The notes below the pieces were generated by a model. That model saw only the letters and a list, made by a program, of their open reading frames with translations, ran no database searches and was not told the DNA's origin. Shown here one piece after another: positions 21,304 to 32,452 of a stretch of 64,000 nucleotides of DNA. The stretch spans positions 1,707,501 to 1,771,500 of the forward strand of contig JASPKZ010004199.1 of NCBI GenBank assembly GCA_030220185.1, read 5' to 3'. This stretch comes from Diploptera punctata (lineage: Eukaryota; Arthropoda; Insecta; Blattodea; Blaberidae). The number at the start of each line of letters is the position of its first letter. Position 1 is the stretch's first letter. A program made the translations under genes and the position numbers.

Positions 21304-21805
21304 TGTAATGTTTAGCACGAAATTTTTTCATGATCGTCAGAAAGTAATCCGTTGCTGGTGAGAGGTAAGGGGAACGGGATGTCAAGCAACTTGACATTTT
21401 TCTATTCACCTTCCAGGATAGTGACGGTTCAGATATCCTATATATGTTACGTTCAACACAACTAAATACACGCATTTTAGTTGTAAATAAAGTAGATATA
21501 AAAAAGAGTGGACTTAGCAAAACTGAAATTATTGACTCTTATCCCAACTAGTAAAAATAAAAGCAACTTATAACAATAAAAATATAAGTATAGCTCTATT
21601 ACGTTTTCGTAGCACACGACAGATGTAGGAACTATTGAAGTCGGAAGTGGAACGTAGAGGAGGTGCTTGTACAGGACAGGTAAGTACGAATGAATCGCTG
21701 CAGTCCGAACGTAGTTTTGTGACATTGTGAGAGTGCGTTAGCTAATCTTTAGACGACACTGTACTGGATAGTCTGATGTTTATCTCCAACCGTTATAATA
21801 GTATG
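21304..21805. other. Nothing recognised
   Basis: No coding similarity or repeat boundary noticed. Confidence 0.3.
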
Positions 21806-21955
21806 TCGTTCGCTGTGGCGTAGTCGGTAGAGTTCCTACCTTCCACTCCGGCGACTCGGATTCGATTCCCGGTGGGTAAGGGATTTTAGATCTCCATCTT
21901 GGGACTGGGTGAGTGTCGTGTCCTTGTGCTTATATGTGTGAATAAGGGAAAAAAG
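21806..21955 (+). mobile_element. SINE-5, tRNA-derived
   Basis: A box TGGCGTAGTCGGTAGAG (21817-21833) and B box GGATTCGATTCCCGG (about 21857-21871) in a tRNA-like arrangement, followed by unrelated body sequence and then a (GA)n tract. Single copy in this window, so limits are uncertain. Confidence 0.7.
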
Positions 21956-21981
21956 TTAAAATAGGAATGAAGAGCGGTGCG

Positions 21982-21984
<3 letters not shown>

Positions 21985-22014
<30 letters not shown>
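21985..22014 (+). repeat. (GA)n microsatellite
   Basis: About 15 GA units, possibly the 3' tail region of SINE-5. Confidence 0.9.
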
Positions 22015-22018
<4 letters not shown>

Positions 22019-22138
22019 AAAAAACCGCGTCCTCTACTCAAAACACGATAATAACAGCGCTGCGACTCCGATCGGTAATCAAAACGTGAAAGAACTGTAG
22101 TAGTATGCCTAGTAATATTTTATTTAACGGTACTCTTT

Positions 22139-22395
22139 AACAACTAAGGTCATAAGCGCCGCAATTCAAACCTAGGCATGAAAGAGCCAATACATTTTGC
22201 ACAGAGATCTGTTCTTTCAAGCTTGAGATTTTTTTCGTTTCGTAAATGTACGAAACGGGAACCTCGACTTTAGTACCCTTCCGGAAGAATCCATGCTCAG
22301 GATTTTTAATCCCTCCAAAATCCATCGACCCCGGTTGGGTTTGAACCCGTGGAACTCGAAACCAGATGCGACCAGGATTATCTAGATCACCAGAA
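22139..22395 (-). mobile_element. SINE-4, diverged minus copy
   Basis: GGGTTTGAACCCGTGGAAC (22337-22355) is the B box in complement, next to ATCCATCGACCCCGG, as in other SINE-4 copies. The body is poorly conserved. Confidence 0.7.
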
Positions 22396-22432
22396 ACGAC
22401 TCGATAATGGTAAAAGGTTAAAAGATAATACC

Positions 22433-22470
22433 GTACCTGATATCTCAGTCGTCCTCAGCAATGTAAAATT
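22433..22470. repeat. Fragment shared with the inverted repeat at 47.3 kb
   Basis: ACCTGATATCTCAGTCGTCC matches 47360-47379 exactly, and similarity stops soon after. Confidence 0.6.
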
Positions 22471-22617
22471 TCAGTTGAAAAACTTGAACATACTCCATCA
22501 TAAATAGTTAACAAGATGCCTTTTTAACTATTCCGAAAGCAATATTGATGGGGTAAAGATAAAGAAGAGAGATAGTTTATGTTATTTTGTATCAAATTAT
22601 AGAGAAAACCCATGGGA

Positions 22618-23225
22618 ATGTGAAACTCTATACTGTGGAGTAAAAACATCATTAACAGAACAAAACAACTAATTAATAAATCCATACTAGAAAGTATGTT
22701 ATATGGAAAGGAAGTTTTGACAATGACACAACAAGATGTCAACAGAATAACTGCAGTTGAAATCGATTTTTGGAGAAGAGCTGCCAGAAAATCTCGACTG
22801 GAAAAAAATATAAATGCAGAAATTAGAAAATGGGTGAATGCAGAAAGAAGTTTAATGGGTGGGATTGAACACAGAAGGCCAAAATGGTATGGACACGTAA
22901 GATGAATGCAGGATGGAAGAATACCAAAGGCTGTCTATGTATGGAAAATTGAAAGACGGAGCAGAAAAGGAAGACCTAGAACAACCTGGAAGAACAACAT
23001 TCAAAATTCAATCAGGAGTTTTGGTGCAACAGATGAAGACACAGAGGACAGAGAACGATGGAGAAATTTAATTAAGGGAAATTTGTGAATTTTTGTTGCA
23101 AACTGATAGTCTATAAGTTCGTAGTCATTTATGTATCTTTTTAAATTAATGTTTATTACTAAAATTGGTTTGAGAAAACCCTCAGTGAAGAGAAAAAAAT
23201 ATCAAAATGATGATGATGAAAAGCC
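22618..23225 (+). mobile_element. LINE-C fragment, RT C-terminus
   Basis: Reads from an LWSKNIINRTKQLINKSILE segment (22632 on) through MLYGKEVLTMTQQDVNR and EIDFWRRAARKSR to a WYGHV phrase at about 22884-22900. After one stop it continues MQDGRIPKAVYVWKIERRSR and KGRPRTTWKNNIQ (to about 23000). The domain order equals the C-terminal third of LINE-A and LINE-F proteins, but the sequence is distinct. It ends with AAAATGATGATGATG, a (GAT)n tail. A single in-frame stop at 22903-22905 separates two otherwise open frames, so this is among the less damaged pieces. Confidence 0.85.
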
Positions 23226-23380
23226 TTCAGAGTATTTTTTAATTCTAATTCAACTTTCTTCAGGACAATTGAGATCTCTGGTACATATTTTGTTATTTTA
23301 AACAATGGCTTTTAAAACTGTGGATAATGGCAGTGGACTAAATTGTTTTTAAATTTATGTAGATTTGTCGTGTATGGATT

Positions 23381-24241
23381 TCTTCTTCTTCTTCTTCTTC
23401 CTTTCCAGGATTAGGTCAATGTGACCTGTTCCAGTCTCAAGTCCATCGTTTCCTTGGCAGTCCCAAAGATATTTTCCCATGTGGTTTGTAGGTGTTGATC
23501 TTTTTTGGGTAATCTTGTATTGTTCATTCTGTCTAAATTTTCTTTCCATTGGTATTTGTGCTCTTCTAGTTTATCAACTATTGAAAATATCTCCAGTTCA
23601 TTTCTTATTGATTCATTGTGTAATCTATCCATGCGTGTACATCCTTTTACGGATCTTAAAAATTTCATTTCAGTGGCTTGAATGTATGAGATATCTTTTT
23701 TTGCAAGTACCCAAGATTTAGTTTGATATAAAAGAACAGGAACAGCCATAGTTTTGTAAAACCTGAGCTAAGTTTCTCTTCGAGTCTTACGGAGTTTTCT
23801 TCTTATGGTGCCACACATCATTTGATATCGGTTTAATTGATTACGTATATCCCAATCATAGCTATATGTTATATCTGAACCAAGATAGTTAAAGTGTGCT
23901 ATCTGTTCTATTATTTCATTATTGATTACTATTTTTGCTCCGACTGGCACTTTGCCCTGAAAAGCCATAATTTTAGTTTTTGAAGTTGAGACTTTGAGAT
24001 TATAATAGAGTCCTAATTGATTCAACATGTAAATGGGTCTTTGTAAATCATCCTCTGACTTCTGTATAATTACCAGATCGTCTGTATACATTAAAATATT
24101 CATATACATTTCCTTATTAATTTATATTCCTATTGGACTTGATTTTTTTCCATTTTCGTATAACATCGTCAAAATATATATTAGACAATGTAGGTGATAA
24201 TGTACACCCTTGTCGAACTCCTTGATTTGTGTATGGATTTA
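23381..24241 (-). mobile_element. LINE-B copy 4, RT motifs B and C to 3' tail
   Basis: Minus strand. Near 24240-24180 the translation reads QGVRQGCTLSP, the RT motif B. Near 24090 there is LMYTDDLVIIQ, motif C with Ala replaced by Thr. Then STSKTKIMAFQGKVPVGAK, NYLGSDITYSYDWD, MAVPVLLYQTKSWV and MKFLRSVKGCTRMDR follow across two frames. The 3' end is a (GAA)n tail seen as (TTC)n at 23381-23402. The 5' end is truncated within the RT palm. Closest relative here is 49168-50120. Confidence 0.88.
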
Positions 24242-24309
24242 AAAGCTAAATGATTCAAATTCCACCTAATGTCATGTTAACATTATCTGATTTATGTATG
24301 TAATATATT

Positions 24310-24890
24310 TAGTATATCTTATTTTTATTACTTATCAGGTTTCACAATGTTTCACATCTGCGCCCAATTAATCTACTATCATTCTCCTCCACATCTCTCC
24401 GTCGTTCCAATCTACATCGTTCAATCCCTTTCCCCTCATACTGCTCAAAACGTCACCAATCCACCTTCATTTTGAGGCCGTCCTCTTCTTCTTCTACCAA
24501 GTGGCACCCATTCTAGTATTTTTATGGAAAATCAGTCTTCTGTCATTCTTTTTATTATGTCCATACCATTTTAATTGCTTGTTTTTTTATGAAATCCACA
24601 ACTGAAGTTTGAACATGTATATTTTGTGTAATTACGCTGTTTCTTATTTTATCTCTTCAAGAAATTCCGGCTAAACATCAAACATCCATTTCTGCAGAAT
24701 TTAATGTACTTACTGATTTAGATTTTAATTCCTATTTTTCTGTACCGTATGCCATTGCATTCCTTGTTAATGTATTAAAAATGTTTGATTTTGTTTTAGA
24801 ACTTATATTCGTATTCCATAAAACACCATTTAATTTTTATATTGCAGATTTGCCTTTATTTATTCTCTCAATTTCAGCTGATTGTACCCA
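24310..24890 (-). mobile_element. LINE-F, longer minus copy
   Basis: The minus-strand translation contains, with stops, LNGVLWNTNISSKTKSNIF (about 24835-24780), a SAEMDV phrase, VWT near 24575 and the VEEEEDGLKMKVDW region (frame-shifted form of the Arg-rich segment) around 24500-24450. The matching plus-strand fragment is 205-566. No tail microsatellite is evident at the low-coordinate end. Confidence 0.7.
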
Positions 24891-25109
24891 GTGAGGGCTC
24901 CTGCGAAGGTTTACAGGTACTGTTGCCTTTCAGTTAGGTATTGGTTCGTCAATGGCTAAAGGAAGAGAACCCTGATTAACAATCTCCTGGTCCTCCAGGT
25001 TGGGGGTTGACGCACCAGGCTAGCTCCTTGTTCGTTCGAAAAAATGTACAGTGCTAAAAAGCTCAAGAACGAAGTGCCGGACGGATTTAATAAACGGCGA
25101 AAGAATCTA
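24891..25109 (+). mobile_element. 5' region of a LINE, interrupted by LINE-G
   Basis: CTGGTCCTCCAGGTTGGGGG resembles the leader found upstream of endonuclease ORFs in related insect LINEs (from memory of the family, not searched). A start codon at 25044 opens MYSAKKLKNEVPDGFNKRRK and runs to the LINE-G insertion. The same frame resumes at 26501 with an endonuclease-type start. Confidence 0.6.
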
Positions 25110-25561
25110 CAGTATACATAAGGACTTTATTAAACTAAAAGTGAGATACATACAATATTATTTACAAATGTGGGTCGCACGTGCAGTGAGCCGCACGTGC
25201 AGTGAGCCGTACGTGCTTTTGACAGTCTGTTATAATAAATTTATGTTTGGTAATAATATACTTAAAACAAAAAAAGAAAACACAATAATATTAGAATTAG
25301 ATAATAATACAATTACATTATACATTAACTAGGTTATGTAGAATTATTAAGAATTAATGGTATTGCAATTTGTTAACATATTTTATTATTCACGAATGAG
25401 TGTTGTTCTTATTTTCCGCGTTTTGTCCAGAAATCTACCCAAGTTTATCCAATTTTCTGGGCTAACCAATAACTCGTAGCATGCCGATCTTTCATGATTT
25501 GAATTTAGAAATCTTTTCGGTAATAACTGACGCCTCCAATATTCCAAATCGTTACATTTTC

Positions 25562-25600
<39 letters not shown>

Positions 25601-26492
25601 ATCGTCTTCAAAGCTCCCGCACCATTGGACATATTCGCATATCGTGATCGTCGCTAATTTTTAAAAATTTCCATGCCCCTAACCTGAACCAAGCAAGCCC
25701 TGATTTCTCTTTAAATCCTAGATTGAGTATATAAGATTCTTTTCCCCAAACTTGTTTTAGGTCTCTTTGTAAAAACAGTGATCGTTTTCCCGCACATTCG
25801 GCCAAAATATTTTGTCGGTTTATATTTCAGCACCTCCTCCTTATTTTTCTCTCCACACATTCTTGCGATTTTCAGTCCCTTTTTCCCATACCCAACCCAT
25901 CCCAATCTTTTGGAGTTCTCTCCTAACCTCGCTGTCCTGAATTTCACATTTGCGTTCCTAATTTGGTGGTCGTAACAAATTTCTCTGAGTATTGTTTGTT
26001 CACCTTGGATTAGCCGAAACCAGTACTTGAATACACGAATTTTGCAGTTTATGTCGTCCTGAAATGACCCAAATTCATATAAAATTCCACTGTTAGAAAC
26101 GGCCTTATTAAGTCCTGTAATATATTTTAGAAAATGCGTATATACCTTATTTAGTATTTCCGTTCTTTAAAGTCCCCAAATCTCACTACCATAGTGCATT
26201 ACTGGCCTCACAATCGCTCCATACATTTTTTCTAACGTACTAACTGGAATATCAGACACTCTACCCAGAATACTGAGAATGCTATTAAGTTGTCCCCTCC
26301 CTTTGAATAATGCTATATCAATATGTTTCTTCCACTTTTCGTTCATTTTCAACGTCGTACCAAGATATTCAAAATGTTTCACGTTTTGAAGTATTTGATC
26401 TCTGTATTTCCATTCCTCTACCCTACCATAAACGTCCCATTTTTCAACGTCATTGTTTTTGTCTTACTAATATTTACCGTCAATCCCCAATC
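25110..26492 (-). mobile_element. LINE-G, minus copy with 8-bp TSD
   Basis: Minus strand, 5' to 3'. It opens with GLTVNISKTKTMTLKNG (about 26485-26440, RT thumb start), then MKHFEYLGTTLKMNEKWKKH and MYGAIVRPVMHYGSEIWGL (to 26167). Basic, Trp-rich stretches follow (25947-25608), and the last coding stretch is HERSACYELLVSPENWINLG, ending in a stop near 25385. A 3' UTR of about 260 bases holds a GCACGTACGGC hairpin (about 25180-25220, partly duplicated) and AATAAAG near the end. Identical AGAATCTA octamers at 25102-25109 and 26493-26500 look like target duplications. It is 5' truncated, lacking endonuclease and the RT palm. A second 3' end is at 62993-63480. Confidence 0.8.
25564..25598. repeat. 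(TA)n microsatellite in LINE-G
   Basis: Alternating TA tract within the LINE-G C-terminal coding region. Confidence 0.9.
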
Positions 26493-26500
26493 AGAATCTA

Positions 26501-26556
26501 AGGAAAAGGGTCATTATTCTAGGAACTTGGAATGTACAAGGTATTAGAAAATAATA
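26501..26556 (+). pseudogene. LINE endonuclease N-terminal stub, resumes after LINE-G
   Basis: Reads RKRVIILGTWNVQGIRK and then a stop. TWNVQGIR is the conserved opening of the APE-like endonuclease domain in non-LTR elements, where Asn is a catalytic-site residue. The frame is continuous with 25044-25109 if the LINE-G insertion and one TSD copy are removed. Sequence after 26556 no longer looks like the domain. Confidence 0.65.
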
Positions 26557-27431
26557 CTAGAAAAATAATTTGTATATTATTTTATATCTACTATGGGTTT
26601 ATGGTTCTGTGAAATACTAATATTAAACAGTGTAATTTTTAGTAAAATATTTCCGCCATCTTAGATATCTAGGCATCAAGGATAAGCTCAGGGAATTTCA
26701 TGCATACGATCTGAACATATACCTTGTTTGGATGTCTGAATACTTCATAAAAACAAAAAAAAAGTATTATTCTATTGAACGAGTTGGCTCAGACAATAAC
26801 GTTTTTAGACTCTTCGAGTCTCGCGTTGAAATCCCAGCGCCGACCAACATAACTGCAGTTTTTTTCTTCGTCTTTCTTAGGTCATCGATGAAAACGGTTT
26901 GGAATTTGATTACCTCGAAACTTTTCATTGTCAATAATCATTTCATTGTAATTGAATTTAACATCGGTTTAATTTACACAAAACGACGCATGAATTTACA
27001 CAACAATGGACATGGTAAACACTAGAGCCGGTTAAATACATATTCACTCCCACTTGAATCTCGATCCCCGAGCTTCCCAATTTCGTTGGAGAAACTTGGC
27101 TTTTCAAGGGGAGGGGGAGGAAATTCTAAACGCATGCGCGAGAATACAATGCAAACGAAGCCAACTGCTAGTCCCGTTGGATCAGATTTACTGTGAGCAA
27201 TCAACAGTCTTCATAACAAAATAATTGAATACAATGACTGCGAAAGCTAAAGAGAATGTATTAAATAAATTATCTGATGGAACCAACATTCTTCAAGCTT
27301 ACACTTTGAATATAAGCGGATATTACATGCGAAAAAAAATATGTACTTAGTAATGTAAGTGAAATGTACTCCAACAGCACTAAGAGTGTGTTTAGAATTT
27401 ACATTAATTTATTTATATGCGAAATTATTAA
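26557..27431. other. Sequence without recognised gene; possible tRNA-like head at 26779-26850
   Basis: GAGTTGGCTCAGACAATAAC resembles an A box, and GCGTTGAAATCCCAGCGCC about 40 bases later resembles a B box, so a diverged tRNA-derived SINE may start near 26779. No second copy is present to confirm. Confidence 0.35.
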
Positions 27432-28190
27432 GACTATTTAACTCATGCCCCAAATGGGATTCAATGACCAATCATATTTCAATGATTCTTTAATTACAAC
27501 CAATCACAGTCATGTTACACCTCGAATTTATCAAATAAGTTTATCATAATAAAGAAAGCTCCTCCTTTTTAACATTCTGAATAGCTCATAGCATTATTTT
27601 GCAGTGACTGACTCTCCAAGAAATACGGCTACCAGATTGTATATATAGTACACAAATGTCAGCTGATGGTGCTCGCGGGAGATAATATATAAACATTTGT
27701 AGCAATTGATTATACCACAAAAAAATCACTGTTTGCATTTTCTTAAACGAATTATTTCCCAGGAAATAACGTTGCAGAAAAATATAATTGACATATTTAC
27801 ATCATAGGACATCAGAAATTAATTAATACCTAAAATGTTGGTTATAAATTTCTCCACTAGGGTGCATTCTTACAATATTTGCGATCCTTTGGCAATACAT
27901 AATATGATCTGGTTCCAGTGATGAACAAGCATAACAATAGTTTCTCATTTGTTTTCAAACATCGCTTCTAATTTTTTAAACATCGCCGTTTACATTAAGT
28001 AAATAAATATTTTAAAATAACTATATTTAAGTAATGATTTGCGAGTAAACATCTTAATTTTATTCGTTGAATAGTCCTAACAAATGCCACTCTTGGTTTC
28101 CAAATTCTCTAGATAAATTCACTCCTCACTTCGCGAGTCGTGAATTTATCGATAATTTGGAAATCACTCGTGGCATTACTTGTGATAATT
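27432..28190 (+). repeat. M1 dispersed repeat, copy 2
   Basis: Starts GACTATTTAACTCATGCC. CCAATCA boxes lie near 27470 and 27500 and TATATATAG near 27640. The right part has a GTTGAATAGTCC inverted partner (about 28068). The end forms a strong hairpin: CCAAATTCTCTAGATAAATTC pairs imperfectly with GAATTTATCGATAATTTGG (28098-28160), framed by GCCACTC and GAGTGGC-like strings. Confidence 0.8.
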
Positions 28191-28505
28191 ATAAATTATG
28201 AGGTTTCCTAACATCTACCAATAAGTAGAAATATCGGACAATAGTTGGTCAGTACAGCTTATTTTTTATATATTTTTATATAAAATGGATAAATGGTTAA
28301 ATTTAAATTAATTTAATTTATGGCGTTTAAAAAATGTGAATTTCAGCATACTAATTTTCAATCGATAGTGCATAAAATTATAAATGTGAATATCTTTTCA
28401 AGTTCAGAGATTAGTTAAACTTTCAGAAATTTATTTCAAACAAAAAACAACTTTTTTAAAAATGCGATAAATTAATATATATTATTATTTAATTACAGTA
28501 TAGGT
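28191..28505. other. AT-rich sequence, nothing recognised
   Basis: No coding similarity or repeat boundary noticed. Confidence 0.3.
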
Positions 28506-28872
28506 CTCGCGCCGTAGCCGAGCGGTTAAGGTAGGAAGCCTTGGCGCAGAGCTACGGGATTTGCGCTGGTTCGAGTCTCCATGGGAGAAGAAATTTTCTA
28601 ATGGTATTTCGGCCAGTATGGGACCGGTGCCCACCCAGCATCGTGAGGCAATTGGGTAGCTACAATAAGTAGCGGCTCCAGGTTGAGGAACCAGCTATAA
28701 CGGCTGGGGGACTCGACATGCTAACCACATGTCACCCTTACACTGGCTGTTGATCATCTACCTCTGTGATTGACACATGTGGATGTGAAGGACCAGCAGC
28801 CGACTGGTAAAAGGGCAACCGCTGAAAAGTGGAAAGACCCTCAATCGGAATCGGGATTACAGTATATCAAAC
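28506..28872 (+). mobile_element. SINE-6, class II tRNA-derived (Leu/Ser-like)
   Basis: The head GCCGTAGCCGAGCGGTTAAG contains an A box typical of leucine and serine tRNAs. The B box GGTTCGAGTCTCC follows after about 50 bases, a spacing that allows a long variable arm. The body of about 280 bases includes GATTGACACATGTGGATGTG, which recurs at 54240-54262. Confidence 0.8.
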
Positions 28873-28957
28873 TGAGACCTAGAATTCAGTTTAGATGTTA
28901 AGTGCACCATAACGTTTCACTAAAAGAAACTGTAAATTTTTGAAGACGCGTGTTCAG

Positions 28958-28962
<5 letters not shown>

Positions 28963-28998
<36 letters not shown>
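28963..28998. repeat. (TA)n microsatellite
   Basis: Directly visible TA tract. Confidence 0.9.
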
Positions 28999-29001
<3 letters not shown>

Positions 29002-29072
29002 TACATTTATTTATTTATTATTTGCATATTCCATTTGGAAAGACCCTTAAAGTTTTATAGACTCGTATTTCA

Positions 29073-29150
<78 letters not shown>

Positions 29151-29200
29151 GTAGTAGTAGTAGTAATAGTAATAATATTCATAATAATATAGTAATAATG

Positions 29201-29244
<44 letters not shown>
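29073..29244. repeat. Long (TAA)n microsatellite with GTA interruption
   Basis: About 170 bases of (TAA/AAT)n with a (GTA)n block around 29150-29170 and scattered TGA units. Open frames across it are translation artefacts rich in Tyr or Ile. Confidence 0.95.
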
Positions 29245-29246
<2 letters not shown>

Positions 29247-29804
29247 TAATAATGATAATATATCATATCCAATCCGACCTTTGCTTTGAGATGAATCAGT
29301 AGTAATAAATGTCACCTGACCGCGTTACGAGCGCTGTGCAGGGTAAGGATAATGACAGGGCTGCTGTCTCAGAGCATCTATCCATGCTCCTCTAAATAAG
29401 AAGAATCTCAATATGGTCTTTGTTTTCGATCTTTAATTATATTATATAATAAGTAGGTTTGATAAGTTGAATAGTCTGATAGTGCATTCGATGTCTGCAG
29501 GTCGGGGAGGGGGGTATGAGCGTGCGGTGTGTATATGTGTGGGGGTGTCTATGTATATGTGTGTGTTTTTTTCTAATTTTTTTCTAGCAATGTTTTTTAA
29601 TGTACAGAATGAGACTTTTTATTTTTGTATTTATTTATACACATGGTCTTTTCATGGATGAGTGTAGATATGTATTATTGTGATGTAGTGTAGACATAGA
29701 TTTTACTTATATATAGCCTATTATTGTTTTTGATACAGATGTATTTGTAGGTATTTGTTTATATTATGATTATTTTTATTTATTTATTTTATTCATGGAA
29801 AAAT
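29245..29804. other. Sequence without recognised gene, locally GT-rich
   Basis: 29500-29570 is GT-rich. Parts may belong to the 3' UTR of the LINE-like tail that follows at 29805. Confidence 0.3.
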
Positions 29805-29895
29805 AATGCACGTACGGCCAAGCAGGCCCGTGCGCAATGTAAATGCATATGTGTTTTCTTTCTTCTGAAAAAAAGGCAATAAATTCCATTATCAT
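29805..29895 (+). mobile_element. LINE-G-like 3' UTR end
   Basis: GCACGTACGGCCAAGCAGGC followed by CCGTGCGC forms a hairpin like that of the LINE-G 3' UTR. After it come GGCAATAAATTCC and a short (ATC)n tail. The order of hairpin, AATAAA and trinucleotide tail matches 63088-62993 read on the minus strand. Confidence 0.5.
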
Positions 29896-30263
29896 CATGA
29901 CCTCCTAAGTATTAACCCCTTTAGAGAGGGTTGCTGTTTCCGCCCCTTGAGCCGTTGTGATGATCGCCTGGTATCACGTCGCCTCGTAGACCGTTGCAGA
30001 CTTCTTGGTCGATGTCAACCTTCTGGCCGACGTCTCACACGTTGCGGACTATTCTTAGTTTCCTCTCACCTCTAACCAATAGGCAAGTTAGCAAAGCTAA
30101 ACTTCCCCGATTTGGTCGTCTGGTTCATTGAGTACGAACACTGCGCGATTTTATCCTTCGTACTCACTGCGAAAATCCCGAGATTTCTCATCCTCGAGCT
30201 CTTGTTACTGGTACAGGAAACTGCCACTCTCGTTTACGAAAATGATCCGGAGTAAGAAGGAGT
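29896..30263. other. GC-richer sequence, nothing recognised
   Basis: Base composition is visibly less AT-rich than its neighbours. No open frame of note and no family match. Confidence 0.3.
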
Positions 30264-30700
30264 TTGAGCATCTTTAGTATACACTCTATTTACAAATCTG
30301 TCATAAGACCAGTTCGAACATATGATTGTGAATGCCGAACAGAAACTCAAAAAACAAAAGAAATGAATCAAACAATCGAAATGAAAGTTTTAAGGAAAAC
30401 TGTAGGAAAATCGCTGAGAGAAAAAATTCGCAGCTCTGTTATTAGAGAAGAACGTGAAATTGAACCTATAAACATCTGGATAAATGATGGAAGACTAAAT
30501 TGCAACGATCACATAGATAGAATGGAGAACAGTAGATTAGTGAAGAAAGTACGTGACTGGACACCTCAGCAGAAAAGGCCATTAGGAAGACCACAACTAC
30601 GATAGAAGGACGTAACCATACCCCGGAACTGAAGTGAATGAACACGCAACAAGCTGAAAGCTTTCATGCGTGGAGGAAGAATATCATAGACACAATGTTA
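30264..30700 (+). mobile_element. LINE-D copy 1, RT C-terminus
   Basis: The frame 30264-30605 reads IYKSVIRPVRTYDCECRTET, the segment that in active elements is a Tyr-Gly-Ser/Cys-Glu-x-Trp box. It continues IEMKVLRKTVGKSLREKI and DHIDRMENSRLVKKVRDW, ending QQKRPLGRPQLR. This order matches the end of LINE RT proteins. After the stop the 3' sequence CATACCCCGGAACTG and ACACGCAACAAGCTG is shared with 32221-32386. No microsatellite tail at this copy. Confidence 0.82.
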
Positions 30701-31248
30701 CTAAATGTGTTTAGGCGTTTCAAAATAAAATTGGGATATAACATAATATGTGATATGTTACTATGAACTAGAATAATGGGAAAAAAGTGTTAAATGTAGG
30801 GGGCACTAATGTTTTAATGCTGAGAGTCCAGGTGTTACCATTAGGGCATAGACGTTAAGGCAATTAGAAATAGTAGAAAAAATAGAAGTAAATTATGGCT
30901 TGTAGTAGCTGTTTTATGCATACCAGCTTCAGTAGATGGAACAGTGCGTAGCCAAAAATAAATAAAAACTGCACATAAAGAACAGTTGTTAGACTGTATG
31001 GGATGAGGGGGACGGGCGGATGGTGATACGCGAAATGGTCCATCAACTCCTTTCATCGCGTGGTATCTTACAGGCCGTATCGATAACACAGCTATCTACA
31101 CACATTACAGACTTCATCGGAAAAACGTTCAATGTTACACTTGCTAGTATAGACCGTAACAAAACATTTCTCAAATTTCATGTTCTCAGCCAGGGTTAAT
31201 TCACTTTGTCAGTACGTAAAATTCTGAGCATGACTTCTGACTTGAGGT
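30701..31248. other. Nothing recognised
   Basis: Open frames at 30841-31089 (minus) have no motif. No repeat match noticed. Confidence 0.3.
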
Positions 31249-31624
31249 CCAGCTCCGTAATCTCGAGGTAGCGTGCTGCCTTGACACGCAGCGGGTCCCG
31301 GTTCGATCCCCGGTCGTGACTAGTTTCTTGGGTGAGGTTTTTCGGAGGATTTTTCTCACTTGTAAGACAAATGTCAGAAAACGTTAAGGTCCAAATGGTA
31401 CCCAAACACCATATGACCATCAATATCATATTTACCTCATTAGATTATGTTTAGGATTAAGGTCTCTCCTGGAGCATCATTACCATCATCATCCATTATA
31501 TCATTGGGACAGCGTAACCTCGTCTTCCAGGTGTCCCAACCTCAGAAGTGGGTTATAATTCGCCAATGCCAGGAGAGAATACCAGAAATGTCAAAATGAC
31601 AAACTAGTGGCTTTGAATAAAAAA
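31249..31624 (+). mobile_element. SINE-1 head with tail beta
   Basis: The head (31249-31320) has B box CGGTTCGATCCCCGG. The linker has TTGTAAGACAAATGTCAG, and the tail begins GGTCTCTCCTGG and ends GCCAGGAGAGAATACCAG before AAATGACAAACTAGTGG. The SINE-1 head is thus joined to the tail otherwise carried by SINE-2. Confidence 0.9.
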
Positions 31625-32174
31625 TCTGACATAAGATAACTATGAAGATTTGGATCATATTTTTAAAAAATAGCTTTGGCTTGTTTTCTTGCCGCGATAT
31701 AAGTGTCCACATTTCAATACCATTTATACTTTATCAATGTGTCGGTAAAACCTAATCTTTGTCGTCACACATTTCGCGTTCGTTGGAAGAAGGCTAAAAA
31801 AAAGTGAATATATAAATTAATTGCTCACTGTTACCTGGTTCTGATGATTACTTCTCTAACCCACTCACTTACTAGAAAAATATAATCCGACACACTTATT
31901 TTGTACTAAGGACTACTTTATGCGGTTCAGTGCTTTTTTCATTGAATGATTCCATGTATTATTATTTCTTACCTTCAATGATCGTGGTTTCCAGCTGTTG
32001 AATGATGACGTAGTAGTATTTAAACAGCGTCTTGTAGTAATGGGAATAAAACCCTGCTTGATTTGTAAGATATGATAAGATTATCGTTCAGTTTGCAATG
32101 TCCATCCAGAATTCAATCAATATGTTGTATGTATTCTAAAGTAACAAATATTTACAGAATAGGTGATGATTAAA

Positions 32175-32175
<1 letters not shown>
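31625..32175. other. AT-rich sequence, nothing recognised
   Basis: No coding similarity or repeat boundary noticed. Confidence 0.3.

Positions 32176-32219
<44 letters not shown>
32176..32219. repeat. (ATT)n microsatellite
   Basis: Flanks the left side of a LINE-D fragment. Confidence 0.9.
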
Positions 32220-32382
32220 GCATAGAATGCAGAACAGTAGACTAGTGAAGAAAGTACGTGACTGGACACCTCAGCAGAAAAGGCCTTTAGGAAGACCACA
32301 ACTACGATGGAAGGACGTCACCATACCCCGGACCTGTAGTGAATGAACACGCAACAAGCTGCCAGCTTTCATGCGTAGAGGA
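32220..32382 (+). mobile_element. LINE-D copy 2, 3' tip between two (ATT)n tracts
   Basis: AACAGTAGACTAGTGAAGAA to AACACGCAACAAGCTGCC aligns closely with 30520-30690. Only the last 160 bases of the element are present. It is flanked on both sides by (ATT)n, the right one in the position of its 3' tail. Confidence 0.85.
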
Positions 32383-32401
32383 ATTATTATTATTATTATT
32401 A

Positions 32402-32452
<51 letters not shown>
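32383..32452. repeat. (ATT)n microsatellite shared by two converging LINE tails
   Basis: Lies between the 3' end of LINE-D copy 2 (plus) and the 3' end of LINE-A copy 2 (minus). Confidence 0.9.

Noticed and set aside
29018..29315. Open frames of 81-84 codons rich in Tyr, Ile and Thr
   Set aside because: They are translations of the (TAA)n microsatellite, not genes. The same applies to frames at 1346-1591, 32271-32715, 36719-36957 and 37987-38247.
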